From assembly GCA_016709385.1 (NCBI GenBank), contig JADJMW010000011.1, positions 124,001-188,000 of the forward strand: a DNA stretch of 64,000 bases, written 5' to 3'. Shown here one piece after another: positions 25,339-34,214 of this stretch (position 1 is its first letter; every line of letters starts with the position of its first letter). Below the pieces are notes generated by a model that saw only the letters and a list, made by a program, of their open reading frames with translations, did not search any database and was not told the DNA's origin. The position numbers and the translations under genes are program-made. Origin of the DNA: Candidatus Rubrivivax defluviihabitans. GTDB taxonomy: Bacteria > Pseudomonadota > Gammaproteobacteria > Burkholderiales > Burkholderiaceae_C.

Positions 25339-26415
25339 TCAGCGACCTATCAGACCTAGCCATTTCCTGAACTTCTCTCTGGGGCCTTGCATGGTTTGGT
25401 ATGTATTTATCAAATACACGCACTTCTCATCTTCATGATCCACGATGGCGCCGAAGCGTTTGTGAAACCTGATAACACTCTGATTTTCCTTTACAACCTG
25501 TAACAGTATTTTCTCGTACCCTAGCTGATCAAAACAGAGATCGTAAAGCAATAGAACGGTTTCGACTGCGATGTGATGTGGATACCCGGGTGCGATGATC
25601 CAGCTACCACCGGAAAATATATCTGCTTTTAAGTCGTAAAGTCGAATCAAACCAACCAAAGTATCATCATGCAACTGAATTATATAATAAAATTCTATGC
25701 CTTGTTTCTCTCGAAGTTTGTAGTCACGCATCCACTGTTCTTGTGCTTCAATACTCGTACTGGTAGAAGAAAGGAACTTTTGAGATTTTGCATAATTGCG
25801 TAGAGAAACAATGAACTGCGCGTCTTCCAACTCGACTAAACGCAGTTTGACATATTTTCCACGCACAAGCTGCATGTCGGCTCTGTCTTGAAGAGTGCCG
25901 CGAGGACTGAGGAAGTAGTTTCTACAACATGCGCTACACATCAAAGCTTCTGATAACTTGGTGCCACACTTGCAAACATAGCCTTTGATTGTTGCAGGAT
26001 TACCGTATACCAGTGCATACGGAGGAATATCCTTGGAGATCAGAGTGTTGGCTCCAATCATGGCATATCGACCAATCTTTCTTCCTGCCAAAACTGTTGA
26101 ATTTGCTCCAATAGAACAACTGTTGCCTAAAATGGTCCTGGGAACGATCTTTCCATGATGCTTGGATCGCGGGTATTGATCGTTGACAAATGTGGCGTTT
26201 GGACCGATGAAAACGTCGTCCTGGATCTCGATGCCATCCCACAAATACACACCACACTTAATCGTTACCCGATCACCGAGTTTCACGTCGTTCTCGACGA
26301 AGCAGTGAGCATTGATATTGCAGTCACGGCCGACTTCTGCTCCTGGCAATACGACAGTATATTGCCAGATTCGGGTGCCTGCCCCAATCTTCTTTGACTG
26401 AATATCGTTATACAT
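25339..26415 (-). CDS. Two-domain acetyltransferase: left-handed beta-helix, Cys cluster, GNAT
   Basis: 358 residues. Residues 1-145 are a left-handed beta-helix acetyltransferase close to WbpD/WlbB/FdtC types ('GAGTRIWQYTVVLPGAEVG', 'IGANSTVLAGRKIGRYAMIG', 'GNPATIKGYVCKCG'). Cys148, 150, 160, 163 and 164 form a possible zinc-binding linker. Residues 185-340 look like a GNAT of the PseH/RimJ kind ('VKLRLVELEDAQFIVSLRN', 'LVGLIRLYDL', 'YEKILLQVVKENQSVIRFHKRFG'). It could acetylate a nucleotide amino-sugar at one or two positions. Base composition is strikingly AT-rich for this window, including the flanks, indicating recent horizontal transfer. Confidence 0.87.
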   Translation of the reverse strand: MYNDIQSKKIGAGTRIWQYTVVLPGAEVGRDCNINAHCFVENDVKLGDRVTIKCGVYLWDGIEIQDDVFIGPNATFVNDQYPRSKHHGKIVPRTILGNSCSIGANSTVLAGRKIGRYAMIGANTLISKDIPPYALVYGNPATIKGYVCKCGTKLSEALMCSACCRNYFLSPRGTLQDRADMQLVRGKYVKLRLVELEDAQFIVSLRNYAKSQKFLSSTSTSIEAQEQWMRDYKLREKQGIEFYYIIQLHDDTLVGLIRLYDLKADIFSGGSWIIAPGYPHHIAVETVLLLYDLCFDQLGYEKILLQVVKENQSVIRFHKRFGAIVDHEDEKCVYLINTYQTMQGPREKFRKWLGLIGR

Positions 26416-27171
26416 AATAATCTGTGAATTTTTCTAAATTGCCCCATTCACTGCGATCTTGACGGAAATTAATAAATAATTGCAGCCGAGACCTCTCGAT
26501 CAATATTATTAGTTCTACATTCCTGGACCTTGCTGCGCTGCGAGAGTCAAGAATTCATGGGACGGCTGCGAAGACGGGAGCGTGTGGCGACTGTGGCGAT
26601 CGCGTGCCGACGGTCGATGCAGCAGGGTTTCCGGCAATCCGGAAAGTGTGGCTGGCTGCACCGCGACCAAAGTCGGGCGACTCCACCGACGTTGCGGTAC
26701 CCCGATCAGATCAGAAACCGAAAGTGCTCAATGCGCGTGGCGTTGCAGGCTCGCCTCGTCCCCCAATAATCGCGGCCCCGTACACAAAGTGAACGCTAAC
26801 ATGCGCGGTCCGCTTTCGTGAATCTGGCATCCAGTGTCGATCTCTGATGCCCGACGTTACGGACTCAGGTGTTGGTGGGGGATGCACCTGCGTACCGTGC
26901 GGTTACAGAGATCGACCGTTCGCGCGCAGCGGCGCCTCGACGGTCCGATGGAGCACCGCAGCAAGCCCTCCACCACGGGATTCATTCGAGACTCCATGGC
27001 GGCACAGAACGCGACGGAAGTCCCATCGCTCTCCGTTGCGCCAGGCCTGCAGACGAAGGCCGGATCGGCATCGCCACCCACTCCACGGCGATCATTCCAA
27101 TAGACCACCAGTTGCCAGTCGCTCGCCGGCATGTTCCCGTTCGAGGTCCGGTGCCGGACCGCGAGCAGGCT
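26416..27171. other. Gap of about 750 bases at an AT-rich to GC-rich boundary
   Basis: The first 100 bases or so are AT-rich like the neighbouring acetyltransferase gene and would hold its promoter; composition then switches to GC-rich. Several short ORFs exist on both strands (26530-26769, 26847-27296, 26857-27132 and others) but none has a recognisable product, and they overlap one another. No IS ends or tRNA seen. Probably decayed sequence at a recombination joint. Confidence 0.5.
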
Positions 27172-28359
27172 TCAGCGGCGGGGATCCAGCGCGGCGCGGA
27201 TTCGAGCAATCTGGGTACTGGTTTCGGGTTGCATGGCAGTCTGCCGCCAGGTGTGGCGGACCAGGACGAGCAGAATCAGCAGAACGAAAGCAATGACGGT
27301 TGCAATGGCGGCGGTCAGGGCACGCTTCGGTTTGCTCTTCCATTCAGGTTTTTGCGCTTTGTCGACCACCTGTATCAGGCCGCCGTCGCGGCTTTCGTCC
27401 AGTCGCGCCATTTCATATTGGCGAGCGAAGAGATCGAACAGTGCCTCCTCGTACTTGAATTCGCGGTACTTTCCGATGTAATCCGGGCCAGACTGCGGCT
27501 CGCCTGCCTGTTCGGCGCGACTCAGCTGATCGCGAAGCGCAGCCAGCGCCGCCTGTTGATTCTGGAATTCCGGAGCATTTTCGTTCAGGTAGCTGCGCAT
27601 CGTCTGCAGTCGGACCTCGGCCGAGGTGACCTGGGCCTTCAGACGCGCGTAACTCTCCGCCGCCGCCTTGGGCTCGGCCTGCAGCGCGCCTTGCGTAAAG
27701 CCGCTGGCTTGCAGCGACTCCTGGGCCTTGGTCAACCTGTCCTTGCTGCGCTCCAGTTGCTGCTCGAAGAAGGCGCGGCGCTGTTGCGCTTCGGTCACGG
27801 CCAGCACGCTGGTCATTCGGCGCAGTTCGTCGATATGGCTGTTCGCCAGATCGGCGGCGCGTTGCGGATCCTCATCGTCAACTTCCACGGTGATCAGGCC
27901 GTCCTTCTTGCCCAGGATGATGCGCACGTTATCCCGCAACTCGTCGCGCGCTTGAAAGCGGAAATCGACCTCATAGATCTGCATCAACCCGTACTGGTCG
28001 ATAAGTCGGTCCTGGACCGTCGTGCTTTGCATCAATGCCACGTACTGGTCGGCGGCGCTCTTGATGCCGCCGACCAAACCGGCCAGTGGGCCGAGTGAAG
28101 CCAAGGCAGAAGCAGCGGCAAGGCTTTGCTGCTGCTGTGGCGGTAGAAATGTGGTGCGGGCCGTGAACGTTGGTGCAATCACGTAGGTGATGCCCAGCGC
28201 CAGCAACCCAACGACCAATGGACCAACGATCAGCAGCTTCAGATGCTCGGCCAGCATGACGGCCATGTCGAGCAGGCTGAGGTTCTCGCCAGCATCGAAG
28301 CCGCGTTGGTCACCAGTGCCGTCACTGTTCTCGGTCGCCACGTAACGGGTTTTCGTCAT
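27172..28359 (-). CDS. wzz: Wzz/chain-length determinant-family polysaccharide co-polymerase
   Basis: Inner-membrane protein of 395 residues with transmembrane helices near 42-62 ('LLIVGPLVVGLLALGITYVI') and near 345-368, flanking a large periplasmic coiled-coil region. The first helix is followed by 'TFTARTTFLPP', and 'GGLIQVVDKAQKPEWKSKPKR' precedes the last helix, both hallmarks of Wzz proteins. There is no C-terminal tyrosine kinase domain. It would set polymer length together with the polymerase. ATG 28359 is chosen: an AAGGATG ribosome site overlaps and the extension to 28560 reads through the upstream export gene. It lies 13 bases downstream of that gene. Confidence 0.88.
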   Translation of the reverse strand: MTKTRYVATENSDGTGDQRGFDAGENLSLLDMAVMLAEHLKLLIVGPLVVGLLALGITYVIAPTFTARTTFLPPQQQQSLAAASALASLGPLAGLVGGIKSAADQYVALMQSTTVQDRLIDQYGLMQIYEVDFRFQARDELRDNVRIILGKKDGLITVEVDDEDPQRAADLANSHIDELRRMTSVLAVTEAQQRRAFFEQQLERSKDRLTKAQESLQASGFTQGALQAEPKAAAESYARLKAQVTSAEVRLQTMRSYLNENAPEFQNQQAALAALRDQLSRAEQAGEPQSGPDYIGKYREFKYEEALFDLFARQYEMARLDESRDGGLIQVVDKAQKPEWKSKPKRALTAAIATVIAFVLLILLVLVRHTWRQTAMQPETSTQIARIRAALDPRR

Positions 28360-28372
28360 CCTTGATTGCGCT

Positions 28373-30310
28373 TCAATTGCCCAGCACCTGGATCGCCGCC
28401 ACCCCCAGCGCGAACTGCGCCAGGAGCTGCGTCCAGTCCTTGGCGTGCTGCATCCAAGTGGTCTTGTCCATTTCCTCGGGCACGAAGATCGTGTCGCCGG
28501 GTTCGGCGGCCAAGCCTGCCAAGCCATTGTTGTTGAACCAGCCCGTGGACTGGCGGGCACTTACAACGCTGCCGTTGGCGCGGATGACGAACATGCTTCT
28601 CTCGTCGGCACCGGTCGTGGGGCCGCCGGCAAGGCGAAGGTACTGATCGATATCGCGGCCGCCGGTGAAGAGGTAACTGCCGCCATTGAACACGCTGCCA
28701 AAGACGCCAACCGTCGTGGCACGTGGCGGCACATGGATTCGGTCACCGTCTTCGAGTGCCAGGTCGGGCAGTTCACGGCCTTCAGGGGGCAACTGCAACA
28801 CGACGCGACCGGTGGGCCGAACGGCTCGCAGGCTCGCCAGGAGGCGGGCGGTCGCCGCACTGCTCGCAGCCTGCGCCGCGGCTTCTTCGGTGTTGCTGGT
28901 GCGCCGGGTGGCCGTGGCGCGGGTGAATTCGGTTTCCAGGTCGCGCAGTGCGCGCTCGTAGTTGGCGAGCTGGTTCTTGCGCACGCTCTCCCGCGTGAAC
29001 TCGGTGCCGAAGATGAAGGCCGCCGAGGTCAGGCCACCGGCCGCTTGGATCGCATCGGCGGTCGAGCTCTCCGGCGGCAACACGTACTCGCCCGGGCGCA
29101 TGACCTCACCCTCGATGACCACGCGCTTGTTCTGTCGCTGCACCGGTTGATTTGCGTCGATGGCGCTGAAGGCGCGCAAGACGTCGCCATTCGCCAGCGC
29201 CATGTCGCCGTCGACGGGGAGGCCCAGTTGGCGGATGCGCAGACTGCTGCGGTCGTCGAGTCGTTCCAAGGACAATCGGCTGCGATCGGCCACAGCCGAG
29301 AACCCACCTGCCATCGCGACCAGGTCGGCCACCTTCTCACCTGGCTTGACCTCGAAAACTGCCGGATGATTGACACTTCCGATGAGCGCTACCTGGGGCC
29401 CCACGGGGCCGACATGCACCACGTCGCCGGCCTGAACCAGGTGATCGGCCGAACGATCTCCTCTTAGCAGCAAGTCGTACAGGTCGAAGCGCCCGACCAG
29501 AGTACTTCCACGCCTCAGTTCCACTTGTCGAAAGCTGCCCGCAGACGACGGACCACCGGCTTGCATCAACGCACTCACGACCGTGGACAGCGCACTCACG
29601 CTGTGGGTGCCGGGCTTCACGGCGAAACCGGTGACAAGCACGCGAATGCCGCGCAACTGCCCCATGGAAACGCTGAGCTGGAAATTCTTGAAAACTTGCG
29701 CGATCCGATGTTCCACCACGGCAGGAAGATCGGCATTGCGCACGCCGGCGACCTGGATCGATCCCACCCGTGGCACGCTGATGCGCCCGCTGCGGTCCAC
29801 CAGAAGGCGCAGATCGGCGACCACCGAACCCCAAAGTGTGACGAGGATCTCGTCACCTGGCGCAACGACGTAGTCGCGCGGTACGAGTGGACTCAAGTCG
29901 GGGCTGCGACCTTCGAAGGGCACCCCAGAGCCCATGTCTGCGCTGCGCCGGTCGATGGCGCTGGTGATGACTTCCGCCCCGAAGCGGCGAATTCTCGGTA
30001 CGTTGGGGCCGACTGGGCCAACGATCTGCTGCACGAAACGCTCGAATTCGCCCGCCACATAGGCATCTGTTTCATCGGGCTTCTCCATCGGTTGACGAGT
30101 CCGCGCGGTGGCCGCATCGGCGGGCTTGGACTCGCTGGTCCGTGCAGCGTCCGCCTGGCGCAGTTGGATGGCCCCATCCTGGGCAGGTTGGGGTCTTTGC
30201 GGATCGTCGAGCGTCGCGAATTGCGCAGTTGCCGTGCCAGCCAGCATCCAGAGAAGCAGCCCCGTGATCAAGCTGGAACATCCCCAGCGGCGCAAACATT
30301 TTGGAGTCAT
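28373..30310 (-). CDS. wza: Polysaccharide export outer-membrane protein, Wza/KpsD type with SLBB domains
   Basis: 645 residues. A signal peptide covers about 1-30 ('LLLWMLAGTATA'). The Poly_export domain near 120-205 contains 'YVVAPGDEILVTLWGSV' and 'VDRSGRISVPRVGSIQVAG'. SLBB-like repeats follow, for example 'VLVTGFAVKPGTHSV', 'ALIGSVNHPAVFEV' and 'VVIEGEVMRPGEYVLP', and a C-terminal hydrophobic stretch ends the protein. Longer than Wza and without an evident lipobox Cys, so nearer KpsD-type exporters. ATG 30310 is preferred because it gives a clean signal peptide; ATG 30343 is possible. Pairs with the Wzz gene downstream. Confidence 0.87.
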   Translation of the reverse strand: MTPKCLRRWGCSSLITGLLLWMLAGTATAQFATLDDPQRPQPAQDGAIQLRQADAARTSESKPADAATARTRQPMEKPDETDAYVAGEFERFVQQIVGPVGPNVPRIRRFGAEVITSAIDRRSADMGSGVPFEGRSPDLSPLVPRDYVVAPGDEILVTLWGSVVADLRLLVDRSGRISVPRVGSIQVAGVRNADLPAVVEHRIAQVFKNFQLSVSMGQLRGIRVLVTGFAVKPGTHSVSALSTVVSALMQAGGPSSAGSFRQVELRRGSTLVGRFDLYDLLLRGDRSADHLVQAGDVVHVGPVGPQVALIGSVNHPAVFEVKPGEKVADLVAMAGGFSAVADRSRLSLERLDDRSSLRIRQLGLPVDGDMALANGDVLRAFSAIDANQPVQRQNKRVVIEGEVMRPGEYVLPPESSTADAIQAAGGLTSAAFIFGTEFTRESVRKNQLANYERALRDLETEFTRATATRRTSNTEEAAAQAASSAATARLLASLRAVRPTGRVVLQLPPEGRELPDLALEDGDRIHVPPRATTVGVFGSVFNGGSYLFTGGRDIDQYLRLAGGPTTGADERSMFVIRANGSVVSARQSTGWFNNNGLAGLAAEPGDTIFVPEEMDKTTWMQHAKDWTQLLAQFALGVAAIQVLGN

Positions 30311-30665
30311 CGCGTTGCAGCGTAACGGTCGGTCGGGCGGCATCCAAGGTCTCGGAGCCCGGGACTTGCCATGGGCGAAGGCGACATCGCTCTGGTGGAA
30401 AAATCGATTCTACGCGGGCCCGCTGCAGCTTCTACCCGCACTTCGTCCAGTCGGCGCCGTCCAACCATGGTGGCGTCGCGGGACACCAGGGCTGAGCCAC
30501 CAGACGGCGGGATTGGTTGTCCCGTTGGCATCGAGGTTGGCGGTCGGCGGCCTCGGTGGTGGCTTCGCCTGGTGGGCAGATCACGGAGCAGCCGGCCAAT
30601 CGGGCGCAGGTCGCGATCTTGGGGCCGATTCAAGACGTCCTGGGAACCGGCCGCGCAGGGATATC

Positions 30666-30671
30666 TACAAT
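30666..30671 (+). promoter_or_regulatory. -10 element placing the transcript start at the GTG of the WecA-like gene
   Basis: tacaat ends seven bases before the GTG at 30679, the distance normally found between a -10 hexamer and the first transcribed base. If used, the mRNA would be leaderless. No good -35 is seen and no Shine-Dalgarno lies just before the GTG. Confidence 0.4.
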
Positions 30672-30678
30672 CGCGCCC

Positions 30679-31812
30679 GTGCTTCCTCTCCTCTTCGCCT
30701 TTGCCGTGTCGCTGGGGGTCACCTTGATGGTGATCCGCTCTGCCAAGACCCATGGCCGCTTTTCGCTCGACCACGATTTGTCGGGCCCGCAGAAATTCCA
30801 TTCCTTGGCTGTGCCCCGCGTCGGCGGCATCGGTATCGTTTCGGGCCTGGCTTGCGCCTTGCCTGCGCTTTGGGCCATGGATCCAGCCGCCGGCAGAATT
30901 GCCGCCGGGCTGCTGCTGTGCGGCCTCCCTGCCGTTGGTGCCGGGCTGGTCGAAGACTTGACCAAGGGCGTCAGCCCTCGCTTGCGCCTGCTCGCCACGG
31001 CATTGTCGGCAGCGCTGACGGTCTGGTTTCTCGACGCGGCGATCACGCGCACCGACATCCCCGGTCTGGACTGGGTGGTGGGCTTCGGCCCCGGCGCGGC
31101 GCTGCTGACGGTGTTCGCGGTCGCCGGCATCGCCAACTCGGTCAACATCATCGACGGCTTCAACGGACTGGCATCGATGTGCGTGGTCATCATGCTCGCC
31201 TCGGTCGCCTACGTGGCCTTCCAGGTCGGCGACCCGGTCATCGGCACGCTGGCGCTGGCCGGCATCGGCGCGGTGCTGGGCTTCTTCGTCTGGAATTTCC
31301 CGGCCGGCCTGATTTTCCTGGGTGACGGCGGTGCCTATTTCCTGGGCTTCTTCGTGGCCGAACTGTCCATCCTTCTGCTCGTGCGCAACCCCGGGGTGTC
31401 GCCGTTGTTCCCGCTGCTGGTGTGTGTCTACCCGGTGTTCGAGACCCTGTTTTCCATCTACCGGCGGCGCTTCTTGCGCGCCGTGCCGCCCAGCATGCCG
31501 GACGGCATCCACCTGCACTCGCTGATCTACCGCCGCGTGATGCGCTGGGCCGTCGGCGACAAGGGAGCCAAGGCACTGACGCGGCGCAACTCGATGACCT
31601 CGCCGTATCTGTGGTTGCTGTGCATGTTCTCGGTGATTCCGGCCACATTGTTCTGGGACAACAGCCTGTTGATGGCCGTGTTCCTGGCGCTTTTCGGCTT
31701 CACCTACGTGGCTCTGTACTGGCGCATCGTGCGCTTCAAGTCGCCGCGGTGGATGCATCGGCCCGTATCGCGGCCGATGCCGCTGCGGGAGAGGGATAAT
31801 CGCTCGACATGA
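30679..31812 (+). CDS. wecA: Undecaprenyl-phosphate sugar-1-phosphate transferase (WecA/MraY family)
   Basis: Integral membrane enzyme of 377 residues with about 11 membrane segments. It loads the first sugar-1-phosphate onto undecaprenyl phosphate and so starts repeat-unit synthesis. Family motifs: 'KFHSLAVPRVGG' near 38 (the PH..PR loop), an 'LVEDLTKG' acidic motif near 94, 'NSVNIIDGFNGLAS' near 152-165, 'FLGDGGAYFLGF' near 213 and the 'HLHSLIYRR' cytoplasmic His motif near 276. GTG 30679 is chosen because the first helix begins at residue 2 and upstream in-frame sequence shows no domain. It overlaps the helicase gene by ATGA. Confidence 0.87.
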   Translation: MLPLLFAFAVSLGVTLMVIRSAKTHGRFSLDHDLSGPQKFHSLAVPRVGGIGIVSGLACALPALWAMDPAAGRIAAGLLLCGLPAVGAGLVEDLTKGVSPRLRLLATALSAALTVWFLDAAITRTDIPGLDWVVGFGPGAALLTVFAVAGIANSVNIIDGFNGLASMCVVIMLASVAYVAFQVGDPVIGTLALAGIGAVLGFFVWNFPAGLIFLGDGGAYFLGFFVAELSILLLVRNPGVSPLFPLLVCVYPVFETLFSIYRRRFLRAVPPSMPDGIHLHSLIYRRVMRWAVGDKGAKALTRRNSMTSPYLWLLCMFSVIPATLFWDNSLLMAVFLALFGFTYVALYWRIVRFKSPRWMHRPVSRPMPLRERDNRST

Positions 31813-33272
31813 GTGATTCAGATCGGCTGGAGCCTGCCGTCGCCGAGGCCGCACCTCTCTTCAACACCCTCCCGCTCGACCCCAAGCTGCTGCGCGCCGT
31901 GGTCGAGTCAGGCTACACGGCCATGACGCCCATCCAGGCCAAGGCCATTCCCATCGTGCTGGCCGGTCGCGACGTCATGGGTGCCGCGCAGACCGGCACC
32001 GGCAAGACCGCCGCCTTCACGCTGCCGCTGCTGCAGAAGATGCTGCGCCACGAGAACGCCAGCATGTCGCCGGCGCGCCACCCGGTGCGCGCGCTGGTGT
32101 TGGCACCCACGCGCGAGCTGGCCGACCAGGTGGCCGACAACGTCAAGAAATACGCCAAGCATTCGCAACTGCGTTCGCTGGTGGTCTTCGGCGGCATCGA
32201 CATGAAGCCGCAGACGCTGGCGCTGAAGGCCGGGGTGGAGGTGCTGATCGCCACGCCGGGGCGGCTGCTCGACCACATCGAGGCCAAGAATGCGGTGCTC
32301 AACCAGGTGGAATACGTGGTGCTCGACGAAGCCGACCGCATGCTCGACATCGGCTTCCTGCCCGACCTGCAGCGCATCCTGAGCTACCTGCCCAGGCAGC
32401 GCCAGACGCTGCTCTTTTCCGCCACCTTCTCGCCCGAGATCAAGCGCCTGGCCAACAGCTACCTGCAGGAACCGGTGCTGGTGGAAGTGGCGCGCCCCAA
32501 CGCCGCGGCCACCAACGTGGAGCAGCGCTTCTACAGCGTGGCCGACGAAGACAAGCGCGCGGTGATCAAGCAGTTGCTGCGCACGCGCGAGCTCTCGCAG
32601 GCGCTGATCTTCGTCAATTCCAAGATCGGTGCGGCGCGGCTGGCGCGCAGCTTCGAACACGACGGCTACCGCACGCAGGCGCTGCACGGCGACAAGAGCC
32701 AGGACGAACGCCTGAAGGCGCTGGCCGCCTTCAAGGCCGGCGAGGTGGACCTGATGGTGGCCACCGACGTGGCCGCGCGCGGACTCGACATCGCCGACCT
32801 GCCGGCCGTCTTCAATTTCGACGTGCCCTTCCACGCCGAGGACTACGTGCACCGCATCGGCCGCACCGGCCGCGCCGGCGCCTCGGGCCTGGCCGTCACG
32901 CTGGTGGCGCGCGACGACCTGCGCCTGGTGGGCGAGATCGAGAAGCTGCTCAAGCGCAAGATCGAGATCGAGCCGTTCGAGCTGGAGGACAACCGCCCGC
33001 GCCGCTTTGCCCGTCGCGACGATGCCCGCCGCGACGACGACTTCGCCCGGCGCGAGCCCGATGTCCGGGCCGGCGCGTCCTACGAGCGGCCTCGCCGTGC
33101 CGCGGCGCCCAGCGACCCGATCTTCGACAAGCCCTACGAACCGGCCGCCGCCGGCACGGCCGAAGCGCCCGTCTGGGAAGCTGCGGCCAAGGCGCCCGCG
33201 GCCGTTCCCGTGCCGGGCCTGTCGCCCAACATCCGGGTCAAAAAGAAGGTCGGTTCGCTGCTGGGCGGCTGA
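31809..33272 (+). CDS. rhlE: DEAD-box RNA helicase, RhlE type
   Basis: ATP-dependent RNA helicase of 487 residues. Q motif 'YTAMTPIQAKAIP' near 36-48, Walker A 'AQTGTGKT' at 60-67, 'PTRELADQV' near 103, DEAD at 173-176, 'FSATF' near 204, and the second domain with 'VATDVAARGLDI' and 'HRIGRTGRAG'. The C-terminal 100 residues are Arg/Asp- and then Ala/Pro-rich and of low complexity, typical of RhlE tails that bind RNA. ATG 31809 overlaps the WecA-like stop by ATGA, so it appears translationally coupled to a polysaccharide gene. Convergent with the next gene. Confidence 0.9.
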   Translation: MSDSDRLEPAVAEAAPLFNTLPLDPKLLRAVVESGYTAMTPIQAKAIPIVLAGRDVMGAAQTGTGKTAAFTLPLLQKMLRHENASMSPARHPVRALVLAPTRELADQVADNVKKYAKHSQLRSLVVFGGIDMKPQTLALKAGVEVLIATPGRLLDHIEAKNAVLNQVEYVVLDEADRMLDIGFLPDLQRILSYLPRQRQTLLFSATFSPEIKRLANSYLQEPVLVEVARPNAAATNVEQRFYSVADEDKRAVIKQLLRTRELSQALIFVNSKIGAARLARSFEHDGYRTQALHGDKSQDERLKALAAFKAGEVDLMVATDVAARGLDIADLPAVFNFDVPFHAEDYVHRIGRTGRAGASGLAVTLVARDDLRLVGEIEKLLKRKIEIEPFELEDNRPRRFARRDDARRDDDFARREPDVRAGASYERPRRAAAPSDPIFDKPYEPAAAGTAEAPVWEAAAKAPAAVPVPGLSPNIRVKKKVGSLLGG

Positions 33273-33305
33273 GGGCGGGGCAACGGTCCGGCGCTCACGG
33301 CGCCG

Positions 33306-34082
33306 TCACGCGGCGAGCAGCGCAAATACCGCCGGCCAGCGGTCGGGCATCTGCAGTGGCCGCGCCCGCCAGGCGGCCAACGCGTCGCTGCGCGTCCAGC
33401 CGCCCGGCAGCGTGAGGCCGCAGCTCACCGAAAGCCGCGTCGTGGGCGCCAAGACGTCCAGCAGGGCTTGCAGCAGCGCGGCGTTGCGGTAGGGCGTTTC
33501 GATCACCAGCTGCGTCTGCTGCAGCCGGCGCGACGACGCTTCCAGCTCCCGGATGCGCGCGGCGCGCGCTGCCGCCTCCTGCGGCAGGTAGCCCACGAAG
33601 GCGAAACTCTGGCCGTTCAGGCCGCTGGCGGCCAGTGTCAGCAGCAGCGAACTCGCGCCCGGCAGCGGCAGCACCGGCACGCCGGCCTGGTGGGCTTCGG
33701 CGACCAGCGCCGCGCCGGGGTCGGCCACGGCGGGCAGGCCGGCTTCCGATATCAAGCCCAGGTCGTGGCCTTCCAGCGCCGGCTGCAGCAGGGCGTGCCA
33801 GGCTTCGGCGGGCACCGCTTCGCGGCTGCCCTTGCGCGGCCGCGGCAGTTCGGCAATGTGGATCGCCTGCAGCGGCAGTGCCAGCGGCGCCACCGCATGC
33901 ACCCGCCTCAGCAAGGCACGGGCGCTGCGCGCATCTTCGGCCACCCAGTGGCCCAGGCCGGCGGCGCGCTGGATCACGCCGTGCGGCAGCACGTCCTGCA
34001 GCGCTGTCTCTTCGGTGCCCAGGTCCAGCGGTGCCGGCACCAGCAGCAGGGTGCCGGCCACTGGACGACCCTGCGCGCTCAC
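33306..34082 (-). CDS. Tetrapyrrole-methylase-fold SAM methyltransferase (RsmI-related)
   Basis: 258 residues with the layout of the PF00590 fold: 'GTLLLVPAPLDLG' at the start, 'GLISEAGLPAVADPGAALV' near 110, 'VLPLPGASSLLLTLAASGL' near 135 and 'QSFAFVGYLPQEAAARAARI' near 156, as in RsmI, the 16S rRNA C1402 2'-O-methyltransferase. It differs from true RsmI in its opening and is shorter, so it is the second, poorly characterised RsmI-like paralogue common in betaproteobacteria. Next to maf, yceD and rpmF, a neighbourhood where this paralogue is usual. Target unknown. Confidence 0.82.
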   Translation of the reverse strand: MSAQGRPVAGTLLLVPAPLDLGTEETALQDVLPHGVIQRAAGLGHWVAEDARSARALLRRVHAVAPLALPLQAIHIAELPRPRKGSREAVPAEAWHALLQPALEGHDLGLISEAGLPAVADPGAALVAEAHQAGVPVLPLPGASSLLLTLAASGLNGQSFAFVGYLPQEAAARAARIRELEASSRRLQQTQLVIETPYRNAALLQALLDVLAPTTRLSVSCGLTLPGGWTRSDALAAWRARPLQMPDRWPAVFALLAA

Positions 34083-34214
34083 TGGAATACCCTCCGCGCT
34101 ACGCGCTCCGGGATGAGCGCTTGGGAGCGGCCCGGCGCGCTCATGCCGGCCCGGCGCCGCTGCGGTGGGTGCGGTTCGGCATGGCCAAGCTCGCTGGTTC
34201 TGGCGCTCGGAGGC

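Noticed and set aside
26530..27296. Several small ORFs between the acetyltransferase and Wzz genes
   Set aside because: They overlap one another, lack ribosome sites and show no recognisable sequence.
33289..33305. Small hairpin cggcgc/gcgccg between the convergent rhlE and RsmI-like genes
   Set aside because: Only six base pairs, no T-run, and such short GC palindromes are expected by chance here.
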